A stretch of DNA of 41,059 nt from an uncultured Clostridia bacterium (lineage in GTDB: Bacteria; Bacillota; Clostridia; Peptostreptococcales; Acidaminobacteraceae), in the NCBI GenBank assembly GCA_927417275.1, contig CAKMJV010000004.1:1-41059 (forward strand), in the 5' to 3' direction. Each line of letters opens with the position of its first letter. The stretch's first letter is position 1. The notes under the pieces were generated by a model, which was not told where the DNA came from, made no database searches, and saw only the letters and a list, made by a program, of their open reading frames with translations. Below are positions 25,695 to 34,381 of this stretch, one piece after another. The position numbers and the translations under genes are program-made.

Positions 25695-27230
25695 GTGAAA
25701 CAAATCATACAAATACTTACGCATCGAGCGACAACCGTTGCTTTTGCAATCTTTGTTCAACTCTCCATTCTCATTTATGTCATCATTCGGTTTAATCGAT
25801 TTTTTTCATCTTTTTATGGTGCCATGCTCATTTTAAGCGGTATCGTCGTCGTCTTGATCATTAATAATAAAAGCAACCCCGCATATAAACTGGCTTGGAT
25901 CATACCGATACTGGTACTGCCTATATTTGGAGTCATCTTTTACTTAATTTTTGGTCACAATGGCCTCAGTAAAAAAGATCAGATGAAAATGCAAACCATT
26001 GAGCAAAAAAGCACTGAGAATTTAGAAAAACAACCTGAGGTGCTCAATTACATTAAAGAGCGTTCTTTGCGTGCTTATGTGCAGTCGAAATACATAAGCG
26101 ATTACGCCTATTCTCCGCCGCACACATGTACAGATGCTACTTATTATCCCACGGGGGAATCTTTCTTTGATGCGTTACTTGACGCGCTTAACCGCGCTGA
26201 GAAGTACATATTTATGGAATACTTTATCATCCAAGAAGGGCATATGTGGGATCGTATTTTGAACGTATTGGTAGAAAAAGTTGCAAGTGGCGTGGAAGTA
26301 AGGCTGATTTATGATGATATTGGATGCATTCTTACTTTGCCAAGGCGATATGCAGCGTCTTTAGAAGCGCTCGGGATAAAAACGGCTGTGTTTAATAAGT
26401 TTTCACCGCATATGTCTTCTAAACACAACAACCGTGACCATAGAAAAATAACTGTAATTGATGGTCTGATCGGTTTTACTGGCGGTATCAATCTAGCAGA
26501 TGAATACATTAACAGATATGAAAAACATGGCCACTGGAAGGACTCTGCCATTAAGCTCGAAGGGGATGCGGTTTGGAGTTTTACGGTTATGTTTTTATCG
26601 TTATGGGATTATATCAAACATGTGGATGAAGATTTTGCGCCTTATCGTCCAGTTTTTGGCGCTATTAACCCGGAAATCGAAAAGGGAATCGTCCAACCTT
26701 TTACGGACAATCCCCTCGATAACGAGCCTGTTGGTGCGAGTATTTACATGAATATCATCACCCGTGCACAAGAAACACTTTACATTAAATCGCCTTATCT
26801 GATTATCGATAACGAAATGATCACAGCGCTTTGCCTATCGGCAAAATCAGGTGTCGATGTTAGAATTATAACGCCATCTGTTCCAGATAAATGGTATGTG
26901 CATGCGACTACGCGCTCTTATTATAAGCAGTTGATCGAAGCGGGCATAAAAATCTACGAATATTCGCCTGGCTTCATCCATGAAAAAGTAATCGTTTCTG
27001 ATGGTCAATTTGGTGTAATTGGCACCGTGAATTTGGACTATAGAAGTCTTTATTTGCATTTTGAATGCGGTGTTTGGCTTTATAAAGCCCCTTGTATTCA
27101 ATCGATGCATGATGACTTCCTATCGACTTTAACTTTGTGCAAAGCCACTACTTTAGAGTCTTGTATGAAAACCTCTTTTTTTGTAAGGATTGGACGCGCA
27201 CTCTTAAGATTTTTCGCGCCCCTCATGTAG
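25695..27230 (+). CDS. cls: Cardiolipin synthase (phospholipase D family)
   Basis: Two or three N-terminal membrane segments (residues ~8-70, including the NPAYKLAWIIPILVLPIFG signature) precede two PLD domains with HKD motifs HRKITVID (about 253-260) and HEKVIVSD (about 434-441). It makes cardiolipin from phosphatidylglycerol at the membrane. The start is GTG at 25695, 4 bases after AGGAGG; an upstream in-frame codon at 25677 lacks a ribosome site. At 511 residues the length is typical. A TATAAT at 25657-25662 may be its -10. It is convergent with the Fe-S membrane protein, with about 15 bases between stops. Confidence 0.95.
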   Translation: MKQIIQILTHRATTVAFAIFVQLSILIYVIIRFNRFFSSFYGAMLILSGIVVVLIINNKSNPAYKLAWIIPILVLPIFGVIFYLIFGHNGLSKKDQMKMQTIEQKSTENLEKQPEVLNYIKERSLRAYVQSKYISDYAYSPPHTCTDATYYPTGESFFDALLDALNRAEKYIFMEYFIIQEGHMWDRILNVLVEKVASGVEVRLIYDDIGCILTLPRRYAASLEALGIKTAVFNKFSPHMSSKHNNRDHRKITVIDGLIGFTGGINLADEYINRYEKHGHWKDSAIKLEGDAVWSFTVMFLSLWDYIKHVDEDFAPYRPVFGAINPEIEKGIVQPFTDNPLDNEPVGASIYMNIITRAQETLYIKSPYLIIDNEMITALCLSAKSGVDVRIITPSVPDKWYVHATTRSYYKQLIEAGIKIYEYSPGFIHEKVIVSDGQFGVIGTVNLDYRSLYLHFECGVWLYKAPCIQSMHDDFLSTLTLCKATTLESCMKTSFFVRIGRALLRFFAPLM

Positions 27231-27245
27231 TCTTAACTCTTATGA

Positions 27246-27788
27246 TTATTTTGTCAGTGTTTGTATCGGGCAAATGTTGCACCAAGCACGGGGACGGTAA
27301 AGCGTCCCTAGCATTAAACCTACTGTTGTGGTGGTCAGCATCATTGAATAAAAGCGATAACCTAAATGTAGTAGATAGTTTGGTGCGTCCCATGCAAACA
27401 TTTGTGGCAATTCGATGGGTATTTTAAATGCGATTAAAAATCTTAGATAAATCATCGGTTCGATTCTTCCTAGTCCCACCATCAAAGTTGACATGGTAAT
27501 AAAAAACAAGTTGATTAAAAAGAATACTAAAACTGCTTTTTTCGCCTGCTTAGAAAAGAGCCATTTTGGCGCTTTCCTGTTTAGTGCGATGGGTTTTAAT
27601 AGTTTATTAAACAACGATGCCCTCGGACAGTACGTGGTGCACCAAAGTTTTTTCCCTGACCAAGCCCTTAAAATAAAGGGCAATACCATACATAAAATGC
27701 CCAGTAATGCCAATGTGATGTGGATCATGCCGACTATAAAAAATATAATCGTCCCGATAAATAGCAAGTTTTGATTTTTCTGTCTCAA
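27246..27788 (-). CDS. Membrane 4Fe-4S binding protein (NapH/YccM-like)
   Basis: Four hydrophobic segments alternate with two cysteine clusters: WCTTYCPRASLF (about residue 49) and a C-terminal WCNICPIQTLT. Each is a short CxxxCP or CxxCP pattern as in polyferredoxin-type membrane proteins (NapH, CcoG, YccM), but four-cysteine ferredoxin motifs are missing, so it is a reduced version. The start is probably TTG at 27788, 7 bases after GGGAGG. It should move electrons within the membrane; partner unknown. It is transcribed away from the hydrolase lipoprotein gene, with a weak GTGAC-GTCAC dyad (27854-27866) in between. Confidence 0.75.
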   Translation of the reverse strand: MRQKNQNLLFIGTIIFFIVGMIHITLALLGILCMVLPFILRAWSGKKLWCTTYCPRASLFNKLLKPIALNRKAPKWLFSKQAKKAVLVFFLINLFFITMSTLMVGLGRIEPMIYLRFLIAFKIPIELPQMFAWDAPNYLLHLGYRFYSMMLTTTTVGLMLGTLYRPRAWCNICPIQTLTK

Positions 27789-27962
27789 TTTTCTGCCTCC
27801 CTGCAATTAATAGTCAACTCTTGAAAGCATATCATTTGATGCAGTATTTAACCGTGACTTGGTCACATTTAATGCTTTTTTAAGTCTTCTTTTAGATGCA
27901 TTTATTATTTTAGGCATAAACTTTAAGTGCATTATGAGATTCTACATATTTAGGAGGTTCCT

Positions 27963-29387
27963 ATGAAAAAAAGTTTTATATTGGTATTGGTTTTAATGTT
28001 CGTTACGCTCATGTTTATGGGGTGTAACACGCCAAAAGATGAAGATACTACAGAAGCTCAAACTGAAACAGAAACGCAAGTGCAAACAGAGAGTGAAGCG
28101 TCAGCTTTCGATGAAGTTGCCGCAACAGCTTTGGCAAATGACTTCTTTTTTGCTTACACAGCTGGAGATTATGAAGCAGCATATGCTTTAAACTTTTCTC
28201 CTGAGATGAAGCAAGGCTTCACGCCAGCGATTATGGAAACTTTGGAAGCACAATTAAAAGGTGCATATGGTGCTTTTCAAGAACAAAAGCATCAAATACA
28301 GTCTTATCATGAAACATTTTTCATCGTTTCATTTGGCGGCATCCACGAAAACAAGCACTTGGTTTACAATGTGGTAATCGATGAGATGGGCCAAATAGCA
28401 GGCTTCAATTTTAATGAACTCGAAAATGTCGATCAGTTGCTAGAGGGTCAAAATACTTCTAGCAAAGCACCAGAACTACTGGAAAATGAAACCCTCGTTA
28501 CTTTTGGAAATCCTGAGTTTTTAATCCAAGGTACACTGGCCGTCCCAAATGGAGACGGCCCTTTTAAAACCGTAATCTTGGTGCATGGTTCAGGCCCAAA
28601 TGACAGAGATGAAACGATTTATGAAAATAAGCCATTTCGGGATCTATCCGCTGGTTTAACAGAGCAGGGTATCGCTGTTCTGCGCTACGACAAAAGAACC
28701 TTTACCCATGGGGTAAATAGTTCGAAGGATGCTAATTATACGATTTACGATGAAGTGGTCGACGATGCACAGTATGCCCTCGATTATCTAAGTACCCTCG
28801 ATTTTGTAGATAATGATCATATGTATGTGGTAGGCCATTCTCTGGGTGCGAATCAAGCGCCGCGCATCGCAGAAGGAAGACATGATGTAGCGGGACTTAT
28901 ACTCATGGCTGGCAATGTGACGCCGCTTCAAGACCTCGTTGTTGAGCAAGTAAATTACCTAACCTCTCTTATCCCCGACGATGATCCAACAAAAGCATTG
29001 GCCCAAGCTCAGATTGATGTTTACGTTGCATTTCAAACGTTACTTAACGCAGAAACGCTTGCTGAAGACACTGATCCATCATTACTTCTTAACAGTCCCG
29101 TTTCATACTGGATGGATTTGAGACTATATAATCCCGCTAAATTGGCAGCCACACTAGATATTCCTATATTGGTTTTGCAAGGCGAACGCGACTATCAAGT
29201 CCCTCCAAGAGAACTTGCATTATGGGAGTCCGAACTAGGCAACCGTGCGAAATACATCTTATACCCATCACTTAATCACCTGTTTATGGCCGGTGTTGGT
29301 GAACCCAATCCCACTGAATATCAAACGCCTTCGCATGTTGATGAGCAAGTGATTATGGATATAGCAAACTGGATCAAAGTACAATGA
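27963..29387 (+). CDS. Lipoprotein with DUF3887 and alpha/beta hydrolase domains
   Basis: A lipoprotein signal peptide ends in the lipobox FMGC (Cys at about residue 21). A Thr/Glu-rich linker is followed by a DUF3887-type domain (FFFAYTAGDYEAAYALNFSP) at about 55-155. The alpha/beta hydrolase domain has VILVHGSGPNDRDE (oxyanion region), the nucleophile in GHSLGANQ, Asp in GERDYQVP and His near LNHLFM. It should be a surface-anchored serine esterase or peptidase-like hydrolase; the substrate is unknown. AGGAGG precedes the ATG. The stop codon at 29387 is immediately followed by a family A REP unit. Confidence 0.9.
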   Translation: MKKSFILVLVLMFVTLMFMGCNTPKDEDTTEAQTETETQVQTESEASAFDEVAATALANDFFFAYTAGDYEAAYALNFSPEMKQGFTPAIMETLEAQLKGAYGAFQEQKHQIQSYHETFFIVSFGGIHENKHLVYNVVIDEMGQIAGFNFNELENVDQLLEGQNTSSKAPELLENETLVTFGNPEFLIQGTLAVPNGDGPFKTVILVHGSGPNDRDETIYENKPFRDLSAGLTEQGIAVLRYDKRTFTHGVNSSKDANYTIYDEVVDDAQYALDYLSTLDFVDNDHMYVVGHSLGANQAPRIAEGRHDVAGLILMAGNVTPLQDLVVEQVNYLTSLIPDDDPTKALAQAQIDVYVAFQTLLNAETLAEDTDPSLLLNSPVSYWMDLRLYNPAKLAATLDIPILVLQGERDYQVPPRELALWESELGNRAKYILYPSLNHLFMAGVGEPNPTEYQTPSHVDEQVIMDIANWIKVQ

Positions 29388-29408
29388 GGGACGGTTCTTT
29401 TGTGTTCA
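29388..29408 (+). repeat. REP family A, unit 1
   Basis: GGGACGGTTCTTTTGTG followed by TTCA begins at the first base after the hydrolase stop codon. An inverted copy lies at 30240-30260, so the two units bracket the RAYT gene. Confidence 0.85.
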
Positions 29409-29417
29409 CATGCGCAC

Positions 29418-30179
29418 CTAGATTTTTCTCAACACACCAATACTAATCCCTGTTAATCGCTCCAGTTGTTTTAATGTAATGCCCTTCTCTTTGCAACTTC
29501 GAATCACTTTATTTCTTACGGATTTATCTGATTTTTGCAAATCGAATGTACTTCTTAAGCCAGATTGAGTGACTATATACCCTTTGATTTCATCATCGCT
29601 TAATCGCGTTTGATATTTTAGCAATGGGTCTTCCTCGTCATTTATTTGATCCGTATGCTTGCTTTCAAAAAAACACAAAAATTCTGCGGAAGGGCCACTA
29701 AACATCTCTTCCGCAAATTTTGTGTTACAGTATATATCTGATACAAAATACTCACTATAACTACTCCACAGGTAATCCACAAAAGATTTTTCTGATGAAA
29801 TCTCCATCGGATTTCTGTGTATATACGCAAGCGCATTAAAGAAATAATTAACACTATTTACGGGTTTACTCTTAAATCGATCTTGAAATAAGTGACCGAC
29901 TCTTTGATACTTACTGTTAAATCTCATCGCATATGAGGTACATACTTGTTGCAATGGCTTTGATATGCCATTCCCCCCTTCTTTTATGAGCAGATGAACG
30001 TGATTCGTCATCAAACAGTAACCATAAATTTCGATGCCTGAGATTTTCTTCTGCTTAGCTAATATAGTCAAAAATGATTGATAATCCAAATCTTCTTCAA
30101 AAATAACTTGCTTATTAATGCCTCTAAGTATCACATGGTAAATACCCGTTGAACTTTTCTCTCGCGGTTTTCTTGGCAC
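29418..30179 (-). CDS. REP-associated tyrosine transposase (RAYT)
   Basis: This is a Y1_Tnp (IS200/IS605-like) single-strand transposase: N-terminal GIYHVILRGINKQVIF, the HUH metal motif in CLMTNHVHLLIKE, and the catalytic Tyr region ALAYIHRNPMEI. A C-terminal HTH-like extension (GITLKQLERLTGISIGVLRK) is typical of RAYTs. The 253-residue length fits. It starts with GTG after GAAAGAGGACAAC. It is flanked by inverted family A repeats that also occur elsewhere in the window, the classic signature of a domesticated transposase with its REP elements. The frame is intact. Confidence 0.92.
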   Translation of the reverse strand: MPRKPREKSSTGIYHVILRGINKQVIFEEDLDYQSFLTILAKQKKISGIEIYGYCLMTNHVHLLIKEGGNGISKPLQQVCTSYAMRFNSKYQRVGHLFQDRFKSKPVNSVNYFFNALAYIHRNPMEISSEKSFVDYLWSSYSEYFVSDIYCNTKFAEEMFSGPSAEFLCFFESKHTDQINDEEDPLLKYQTRLSDDEIKGYIVTQSGLRSTFDLQKSDKSVRNKVIRSCKEKGITLKQLERLTGISIGVLRKI

Positions 30180-30201
30180 GTTGTCCTCTTTCGTCTTTTA
30201 T

Positions 30202-30239
30202 ACTTTACATTTTATTACATTATTTTCCAAATGTAAAGT
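30202..30239. promoter_or_regulatory. Inverted repeat upstream of the RAYT gene
   Basis: ACTTTACATTT (30202-30212) is repeated inverted as AAATGTAAAGT (30229-30239), 16 bases apart, in the short space between the RAYT start and REP unit 2. It may be an autoregulatory site or form a transcript stem. Confidence 0.45.
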
Positions 30240-30260
30240 TAAACACAAAAGAACCGTCCC
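30240..30260 (-). repeat. REP family A, unit 2
   Basis: This is an inverted copy of unit 1 (differing only near its end, TTTA instead of TTCA). It stops one base before the stop codon of the adjacent minus-strand gene at 30262. Confidence 0.85.
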
Positions 30261-30261
30261 A

Positions 30262-30684
30262 TTACATCGTTCTTTGATATTTGATAACAAATGTCCATTC
30301 TAAGATGTATTTTAGCAAAAATACCGCAACACATACCAATGTGACCCAAATAGGCGCTTCGATGATAATCGTGAGATAAGCGATGCCGATTACACACCAG
30401 TTGATGATATCCAGCGTTTTGGCTTTCGCCATATTGTTAATCATTCGGTTGCGTTCGTCAGCAGATTCGATTTGAGCTTGTTTGCGGACTTCTGGATGAT
30501 TCTTTAAGTATTCGATGTTAACGAGATTTGAAAATGACATCCCTGATAATCCAGCACCTAATCCGAAACATAACCCTCCAATAACTTTTACAGACTCCTC
30601 ATTAAAAACGAATAAACCTAACAACAATAAGATAATGCCTATGCCCAGCGGTAAATACCCTTTAAATATTTTCTGATTCATCAT
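30262..30684 (-). CDS. Small membrane protein paired with an XRE regulator
   Basis: The ~140-residue protein has two N-terminal hydrophobic segments (about 8-27 and 33-50), a charged central part (KQAQIESADERNRMINNMAK) and two C-terminal segments. The DERN(R/x)MI motif resembles DUF2178/DUF6442-like proteins found beside small HTH regulators. The start at 30684 follows GAGGAGG at 6 bases and overlaps the regulator's end by 23 bases, so translation is coupled. Function unknown; the pair may act as a membrane-linked sensor and repressor. Confidence 0.72.
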   Translation of the reverse strand: MMNQKIFKGYLPLGIGIILLLLGLFVFNEESVKVIGGLCFGLGAGLSGMSFSNLVNIEYLKNHPEVRKQAQIESADERNRMINNMAKAKTLDIINWCVIGIAYLTIIIEAPIWVTLVCVAVFLLKYILEWTFVIKYQRTM

Positions 30685-30883
30685 GTGTTTCCTCCTCATA
30701 AATAAATATTTCTTCGATCGACATGCCGAAAAACTTTGCTAATTTAAAGGCCAAGATGATGGATGGATTATAACGTCCATTTTCCAGGGAGCCAATGGTC
30801 TGGCGTGAGACGGCAAGTAAATCTGCCAGTTCTTCTTGCTTTATTCCACGACTTTTCCGTATCGCTTCTAAATTATTTTTCAT
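30662..30883 (-). CDS. XRE-family HTH regulator
   Basis: The 73-residue protein is a single HTH domain (NNLEAIRKSRGIKQEELADL, then LAVSRQTIGSLENGRYNPSI) with a short acidic tail. Its type (YgzD/YozG-like) usually represses its own small operon. It is the first gene, overlapping the membrane protein gene. Its promoter is flanked by two CTTTCCATAA direct repeats that are candidate operators. AAAGGAGTGTTTAG precedes the ATG. Confidence 0.88.
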   Translation of the reverse strand: MKNNLEAIRKSRGIKQEELADLLAVSRQTIGSLENGRYNPSIILAFKLAKFFGMSIEEIFIYEEETHDESENI

Positions 30884-30910
30884 CTAAACACTCCTTTCAT
30901 GTAAAGTTTG

Positions 30911-30968
30911 CTTTCCATAAATAAAGTATAATAAATTCTCGTCAAAATGTCAAGCGTACTTTCCATAA
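30911..30968 (-). promoter_or_regulatory. Promoter with flanking direct repeats
   Basis: On the minus strand TTGACA (30953-30948) and TATACT (30930-30925) are 17 bases apart. The plus-strand decamer CTTTCCATAA occurs at 30911-30920 and again at 30959-30968, bracketing the promoter. These are probable binding sites for the XRE protein. Confidence 0.65.
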
Positions 30969-31037
30969 TAATGAACGGGACGGTTCTTTTATGTTCATCT
31001 AAAATAGATGAGCATAAAAGAACCGTCCCGTTCATTA
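30969..31037. repeat. REP family A palindrome (REPIN-like)
   Basis: Two family A units in inverted orientation form a 69-base palindrome with 33-bp arms (one mismatch) and a 3-base loop. It lies 2 bases beyond the stop of the chromate transporter gene (31040) and just upstream of the XRE promoter. It could also act as a terminator between the two transcription units. Confidence 0.9.
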
Positions 31038-31039
31038 GA

Positions 31040-31600
31040 TTAAAGTGATATCGCGATACCGATAACTGCCGATGCTGCGATATAAACCAATGGATGTTTT
31101 TTTAAACGCCTGATTAAGTAAAATAAGACGATAAACAGTATCATTTTCGTCAAGTTAAATCGCTCGATTAAACCCGTATGGGTGGGTAATGCTTCATTTA
31201 AAACCGAGATTTTCATGATTTCATAACCTGCAAAAGCGATGAGAGCAGTCACTGCAGGGCGCAGTCCCGAAAACGCTGTATTTACCAAGTCACTTTGCCT
31301 AAAACGATCTAAGTAGCCTGCAACGATGGTCACGATAATCACTGAAGGTGTAATCATCCCTAGTGTCGCCAGCACGCCACCAAATAATCCAGCGACATTA
31401 TACCCCGCATATGTGGCCATGTTGATGCCGATGGGACCTGGTGTAGACTCAGAAATCGCAATCATATCTGTGATAAAAGCCAGTGAAAACCAGCCTGTGG
31501 TTTCTGATAAATGCCTTAAAAATGGAATTGTGGCCATGCCACCACCGATGGCAAACAATCCAATCTTAAAAAATTCGAAATATAGTTTTAAATAAATCAT
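31040..31600 (-). CDS. Chromate transporter family, short chain (second half)
   Basis: The 186-residue membrane protein has the CHR-family features FFKIGLFAIGGGMATIPFL, DMIAISESTPGPIGINMATYAGY and about five or six hydrophobic segments. It is one half of the two-gene type; the other half is upstream and overlaps by ATGA. The pair should form a heteromeric anion (chromate/sulfate) transporter. AGAGGGGATGT precedes the ATG. Chromate as the actual substrate is not shown by sequence. Confidence 0.9.
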   Translation of the reverse strand: MIYLKLYFEFFKIGLFAIGGGMATIPFLRHLSETTGWFSLAFITDMIAISESTPGPIGINMATYAGYNVAGLFGGVLATLGMITPSVIIVTIVAGYLDRFRQSDLVNTAFSGLRPAVTALIAFAGYEIMKISVLNEALPTHTGLIERFNLTKMILFIVLFYLIRRLKKHPLVYIAASAVIGIAISL

Positions 31601-32163
31601 ACATCCCCTCTTTTCTTGAGTTTATGAAAGAGGATGCCCGTACCTGCTGAAGCTAAAACGATGATTATCGGCGACGCTTCAAAGACTAATAATGCACCAA
31701 AACTCATGACAAACAGGCTAACACCAAACAAATTGATTATCGCTTTTTTCCAGAGACCGATTACAGCGTCTAAGATTAAAGCGGCCACACAAATCGTTAC
31801 ACCTGCAAAGGCATGTCTGACCAAAGGCAGTTCTTGAAAATTGCTTAGAAATGCCGCAATTAATGAAATAATAACCAAACAAGGGCTCACCATTCCCAGT
31901 GCACCTATAAGGCCACCCCAAAACCCTCTTCGCTCTTTGCCGATAAAAACCGATACATTGATGGCGATGATGCCCGGTAAGCCTTGACTTACCGCATAAT
32001 AATCGATGATGCGCTCATGCGTCATCCAGTTCCGTTTATCCACCACTTCTCTTTGAAGGATGGGCAGCATGGCATAGCCGCCGCCAAAAGTAACTGCACT
32101 CATTTTAAAGAAAACAATAAATATTTCTAATAATGATGTTACGTTTGATTTAATTTTGGACAT
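31597..32163 (-). CDS. Chromate transporter family, short chain (first half)
   Basis: The 188-residue partner of the preceding gene has FFKMSAVTFGGGYAMLPIL, YYAVSQGLPGIIAINVSVF, GKERRGFWGG and several hydrophobic segments. The start at 32163 follows TAGGAGAAG; an upstream TTG at 32181 has no site. Its stop overlaps the next start (ATGA), indicating tight coupling and a stoichiometric pair. Confidence 0.9.
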   Translation of the reverse strand: MSKIKSNVTSLLEIFIVFFKMSAVTFGGGYAMLPILQREVVDKRNWMTHERIIDYYAVSQGLPGIIAINVSVFIGKERRGFWGGLIGALGMVSPCLVIISLIAAFLSNFQELPLVRHAFAGVTICVAALILDAVIGLWKKAIINLFGVSLFVMSFGALLVFEASPIIIVLASAGTGILFHKLKKRGDV

Positions 32164-32210
32164 GATAACTTCTCCTAGCAACTTAGCAATAATAACTCAA
32201 AAGAGCAAAA

Positions 32211-32232
32211 AAGAACACAAAAGAACCGTCCC
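32211..32232 (-). repeat. REP family A, single unit
   Basis: An inverted-orientation unit (GAACACAAAAGAACCGTCCC on the plus strand) lies in the 88-base gap between the aldo/keto reductase stop and the first short chromate transporter gene, 20 bases past the reductase stop. Confidence 0.85.
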
Positions 32233-32251
32233 TTTAGTAACTCTTTAATAA

Positions 32252-33169
32252 CTACGGTAATAAGTTGCCGGCAGCGCGATAAATCTCGTACCATTCTTCT
32301 CGAGTTAACGCCACATCTGATGCCTGGCAAATTGCTTTTAATCGTTGGCTGTTTGTGGTGCCTACGATGGTTTGCATCTTTGCTGGATGTCTTAAAATCC
32401 ACGCCACTGCAAGGGCAGATTTGTCTACGCCCTTCTCCTGTGCGATTCGATCCAGCACGGCATTTAGTTCTGGAAACTTTGGATGATCTATAAACACACC
32501 TTCAAAGAAGCCGTATTGAAATGGGGACCAAGCTTGTAATGTCATGTGATTGATGCGTGAATAAGGCAGCAAACTGCCGTCGCGATCGATGGAGCCTTCA
32601 AATGTCGTATTGGATTGAATCCCACTGTTGATGATGCCCGTGTGCATGATGCTAAACTGAATTTGATTCACAAGCAGCGGCTGTTTCACTTCCGTTTTGA
32701 GCAGTTCGATCTGCATGGTATTAAAATTACTTACGCCGAAACGACGCACTTTTCCGCTTGATTCTAATACGTTAAACGCTTCTGCTACGTCTTCTGGTTC
32801 CATTAATGTATCTGGACGGTGTAAAATAAATAAATCGAGGTAGTCCGTTTTAAGGCGTGCGAGAATATTGTCCACAGATTCCAAAATAAATGCTTTTGAA
32901 AAGTCATAATAGCCGTTGCGAATGGCACATTTGCTTTGAATCTGTATTTTTTCACGTAAACCTGGTTGTTCCTGCATCATTTTACCAAAGAGCGTCTCAC
33001 AAGCGCCGCCCCCGTAAATATCGGCGTGATCAAACAACGTGATCCCTTCCGATAACGCGATATCCACATGCTTCGCGAGTTCTTTAACGGACATTTTATT
33101 GATCCGCATGCATCCCATGATAATTTCTGACGCTTCAAAACCAGCATTGCCAACGTTAATTTTCTTCAT
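32252..33169 (-). CDS. Aldo/keto reductase
   Basis: This is a TIM-barrel NADPH oxidoreductase. The catalytic tetrad is visible as Asp and Tyr in LFDHADIYGGG, Lys in IQSKCAI and His in FILHRPD. The C-terminal cofactor-binding segment is IVGTTNSQRL. At 305 residues it resembles the YdhF subgroup. It starts 19 bases after the long chromate transporter gene with GAAGGAGACC as ribosome site and is probably in that operon. The substrate is unknown. Confidence 0.93.
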   Translation of the reverse strand: MKKINVGNAGFEASEIIMGCMRINKMSVKELAKHVDIALSEGITLFDHADIYGGGACETLFGKMMQEQPGLREKIQIQSKCAIRNGYYDFSKAFILESVDNILARLKTDYLDLFILHRPDTLMEPEDVAEAFNVLESSGKVRRFGVSNFNTMQIELLKTEVKQPLLVNQIQFSIMHTGIINSGIQSNTTFEGSIDRDGSLLPYSRINHMTLQAWSPFQYGFFEGVFIDHPKFPELNAVLDRIAQEKGVDKSALAVAWILRHPAKMQTIVGTTNSQRLKAICQASDVALTREEWYEIYRAAGNLLP

Positions 33170-33188
33170 AGATGGTCTCCTTCAAAAT

Positions 33189-34352
33189 TTAGAGTATAAA
33201 TCCTAGTGCCAATGCAAACAAGACGATGATCGGTGCAGGTACTTTTTTAGTGAACAGCAGTATAATGGTCACACCAGTTACCAGTAAATTATCGATTGAA
33301 AAACCACTGTTTTGCATCAATGTTACTGCCGCCACAGCGATTAATCCACCAGCCACAGCATTGATGCCCTTTAGTGAAATCTTAATTGCTTTTACTTTTT
33401 TTAAATTTTCCCATACAGGATAGACAAAAAATATGAGCAGTAGACCCGGTAAAAAGATACCGATGCCACCAATCGCGGCAGCAACAGTCTGTAAAAACAC
33501 ACCACCATCTCGATAAGATAATCCACCTGCGTAGGCGCTAAAAGAGAACATTGGACCCGGCAAGCCTTGAACCAAGCCGTAACCGGTTAAAAACTCACCA
33601 TGCGTCATAAGTGCAGTAACTTCTACCAGTTCATTATACATCACAGGTACCACCACTTGGCCACCACCAAATACCAGATAACCATAACGATAAAAGCGTT
33701 CAAATAGATCGATTAAGGGGTTCTCAAACACCGTTGCAAGTAGCAAACCACCAAGAGCAAAAACGATAAAAGCGATTAAGTAGCGCCAAGGTGGGTTCAA
33801 TACCACTTTGTTCCATAAGTCTTTTTCGCCAGAAGCGATGATACTAACCGCTCCACCCATTATGAGTAAGACGGGAAAAATCCATGGTGCGTGAACGAAA
33901 TAGGTCACGGTTGCTGCAAAGATCATGAGTAAGCCTGTCATCCAACTGTTAACCACTTTTTTAGTGATTTTAAATGCAGCGACGACGATAAAACCTACCG
34001 CCATAGGTCCGATGTATTTGAGTCCCTGAGTCGAAATTTCAAGAGCATCGAAAACTTGATAAACAAAAGACAAAATCGTCATAACGATTAAAACAGGTAA
34101 CGCCCATACCAACATCGTTAAAAATGCCAACAAGGGTCCCCCAACTTTATGACCCACAGCGACGATGGATTGTGTGCTGGTGGGCCCTGGTAATATACTA
34201 CATAGCGCCACGAGTTCAATCAACTCTTCTTCTGATAAATACTTCTTTTTTGTGACCAATTGATCGATAAATATCCCAATATGTGCTTCAGGACCGCCAT
34301 ATGCACCCAATGAACAGATCAAAACGTCTTTTAAAAAGGACATCTTACTCAT
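33189..34352 (-). CDS. chrA: Chromate transporter family, long chain
   Basis: This is a two-domain CHR protein of 387 residues. Each half has a Gly-rich amphipathic start (CSLGAYGGPEAHIGIF and YGYLVFGGGQVVVPVMYNEL) and a characteristic Pro loop (SILPGPTSTQ and VQGLPGPMFSFSAY). About ten to twelve membrane segments are expected. It belongs to the same family as the two short genes downstream, so both architectures coexist within 3.4 kb. GGAGGAAAACAT precedes the ATG. It follows the VanZ-RDD gene by 29 bases. Transport of chromate or another oxyanion is family knowledge, not shown here. Confidence 0.92.
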   Translation of the reverse strand: MSKMSFLKDVLICSLGAYGGPEAHIGIFIDQLVTKKKYLSEEELIELVALCSILPGPTSTQSIVAVGHKVGGPLLAFLTMLVWALPVLIVMTILSFVYQVFDALEISTQGLKYIGPMAVGFIVVAAFKITKKVVNSWMTGLLMIFAATVTYFVHAPWIFPVLLIMGGAVSIIASGEKDLWNKVVLNPPWRYLIAFIVFALGGLLLATVFENPLIDLFERFYRYGYLVFGGGQVVVPVMYNELVEVTALMTHGEFLTGYGLVQGLPGPMFSFSAYAGGLSYRDGGVFLQTVAAAIGGIGIFLPGLLLIFFVYPVWENLKKVKAIKISLKGINAVAGGLIAVAAVTLMQNSGFSIDNLLVTGVTIILLFTKKVPAPIIVLFALALGFIL

Positions 34353-34381
34353 ATGTTTTCCTCCATTGTTAATTATATTCG

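Noticed and set aside
27288..27310. GGGACG...CGTCCC palindrome resembling a family A REP
   Set aside because: It lies inside the coding end of the membrane Fe-S protein (TLYRPRAWC), has only 6-bp arms and lacks the TTCTTTTGTG part of the repeat.
27854..27866. GTGAC-TTG-GTCAC as a Crp/Fnr site between the Fe-S protein and the lipoprotein
   Set aside because: The half sites are spaced by 3 rather than the usual 6 (TGTGA-N6-TCACA) or the Fnr pattern; probably chance.
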